5,425 bases of DNA from Pseudomonadota bacterium (lineage in GTDB: Bacteria > Pseudomonadota > Gammaproteobacteria > Xanthomonadales > Xanthomonadaceae): positions 1-5,425 of the forward strand of contig JAEXTE010000342.1 in NCBI GenBank assembly GCA_023453655.1. The letters are read 5' to 3'. Below the pieces are notes generated by a model that saw only the letters and a program-made list of their open reading frames with translations, had not been told where the DNA came from and searched no databases. Of this stretch, positions 5,397-5,425 are shown piece by piece. Position numbers and translations under genes: made by a program. Positions within the stretch are counted from its first letter, which is position 1. Each line of letters begins with the position of its first letter.

Positions 5397-5425
5397 AAAA
5401 AAAAACGGCCCGGCATGCGCCCCGC
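5397..5425 (-). terminator. Possible partial intrinsic terminator cut by the right edge
   Basis: On the minus strand a GC-rich stretch (GGGGCGCATGCCGGGCCG) runs directly into nine T (5397-5405). This is the layout of an intrinsic terminator for a minus-strand gene to the right. Only a short GGC-GCAT-GCC hairpin closes inside the window. The upstream arm that would pair with CCGGGCCG would have to lie beyond 5425, so the call is tentative. Confidence 0.3.

Overview
The window comes from a very GC-rich bacterium, most likely a gamma-proteobacterium of the Xanthomonadaceae (Lysobacter, Luteimonas or a relative). This is inferred from three things: the codon bias, the many short exported proteins with RR/AAA-type signal peptides, and the pair of CCCTCCCCCGC-AA-GCGGGG palindromes at the right end, which resemble REP-type repeats common in that family. 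No RNA gene, CRISPR array, transposase or integrase is visible.

Left half, minus strand (read right to left). A secreted protein of 216 residues with TPR-like helical repeats (1923-2573) is followed after 61 bases by a gamma-glutamyltransferase-superfamily enzyme (152-1861). That enzyme appears to start at a TTG codon and to be exported, possibly as a lipoprotein. Another 56 bases on, the signal peptide of a third exported protein runs off the left edge (1-95). The three may form one transcript, although a -10-like box lies just before the third. The enzyme has the family's catalytic threonine and GG motif, but the residues that bind the gamma-glutamyl group in classical GGT are replaced and the lid loop is short. 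Its substrate may therefore not be glutathione.

Centre. Bases 2574-2780 separate the divergent minus and plus units. They hold a Shine-Dalgarno sequence on each side and a cluster of three CTAG-centred hexamers, which looks like a regulatory site but matches nothing I recognise.

Right half, plus strand. A 529-residue alpha/beta-hydrolase lipase (2781-4370) has an SYRGT and GHSQG core, no signal peptide, a proline-rich N-terminus and a glycine-punctuated amphipathic C-terminal tail. It is followed 62 bases later by an ankyrin-repeat lipoprotein (4433-5170). A signal-less lipase next to a periplasm-facing repeat lipoprotein is the layout of an antibacterial lipase effector and its immunity protein. 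That is the most interesting hypothesis here, and it rests on architecture and context, not on homology I could test.

Right edge. Bases 5171-5425 carry no gene. They hold an inverted pair of REP-like palindromes around 87 bases, then a run of nine A next to GC-rich sequence that may be part of a terminator cut by the window end.
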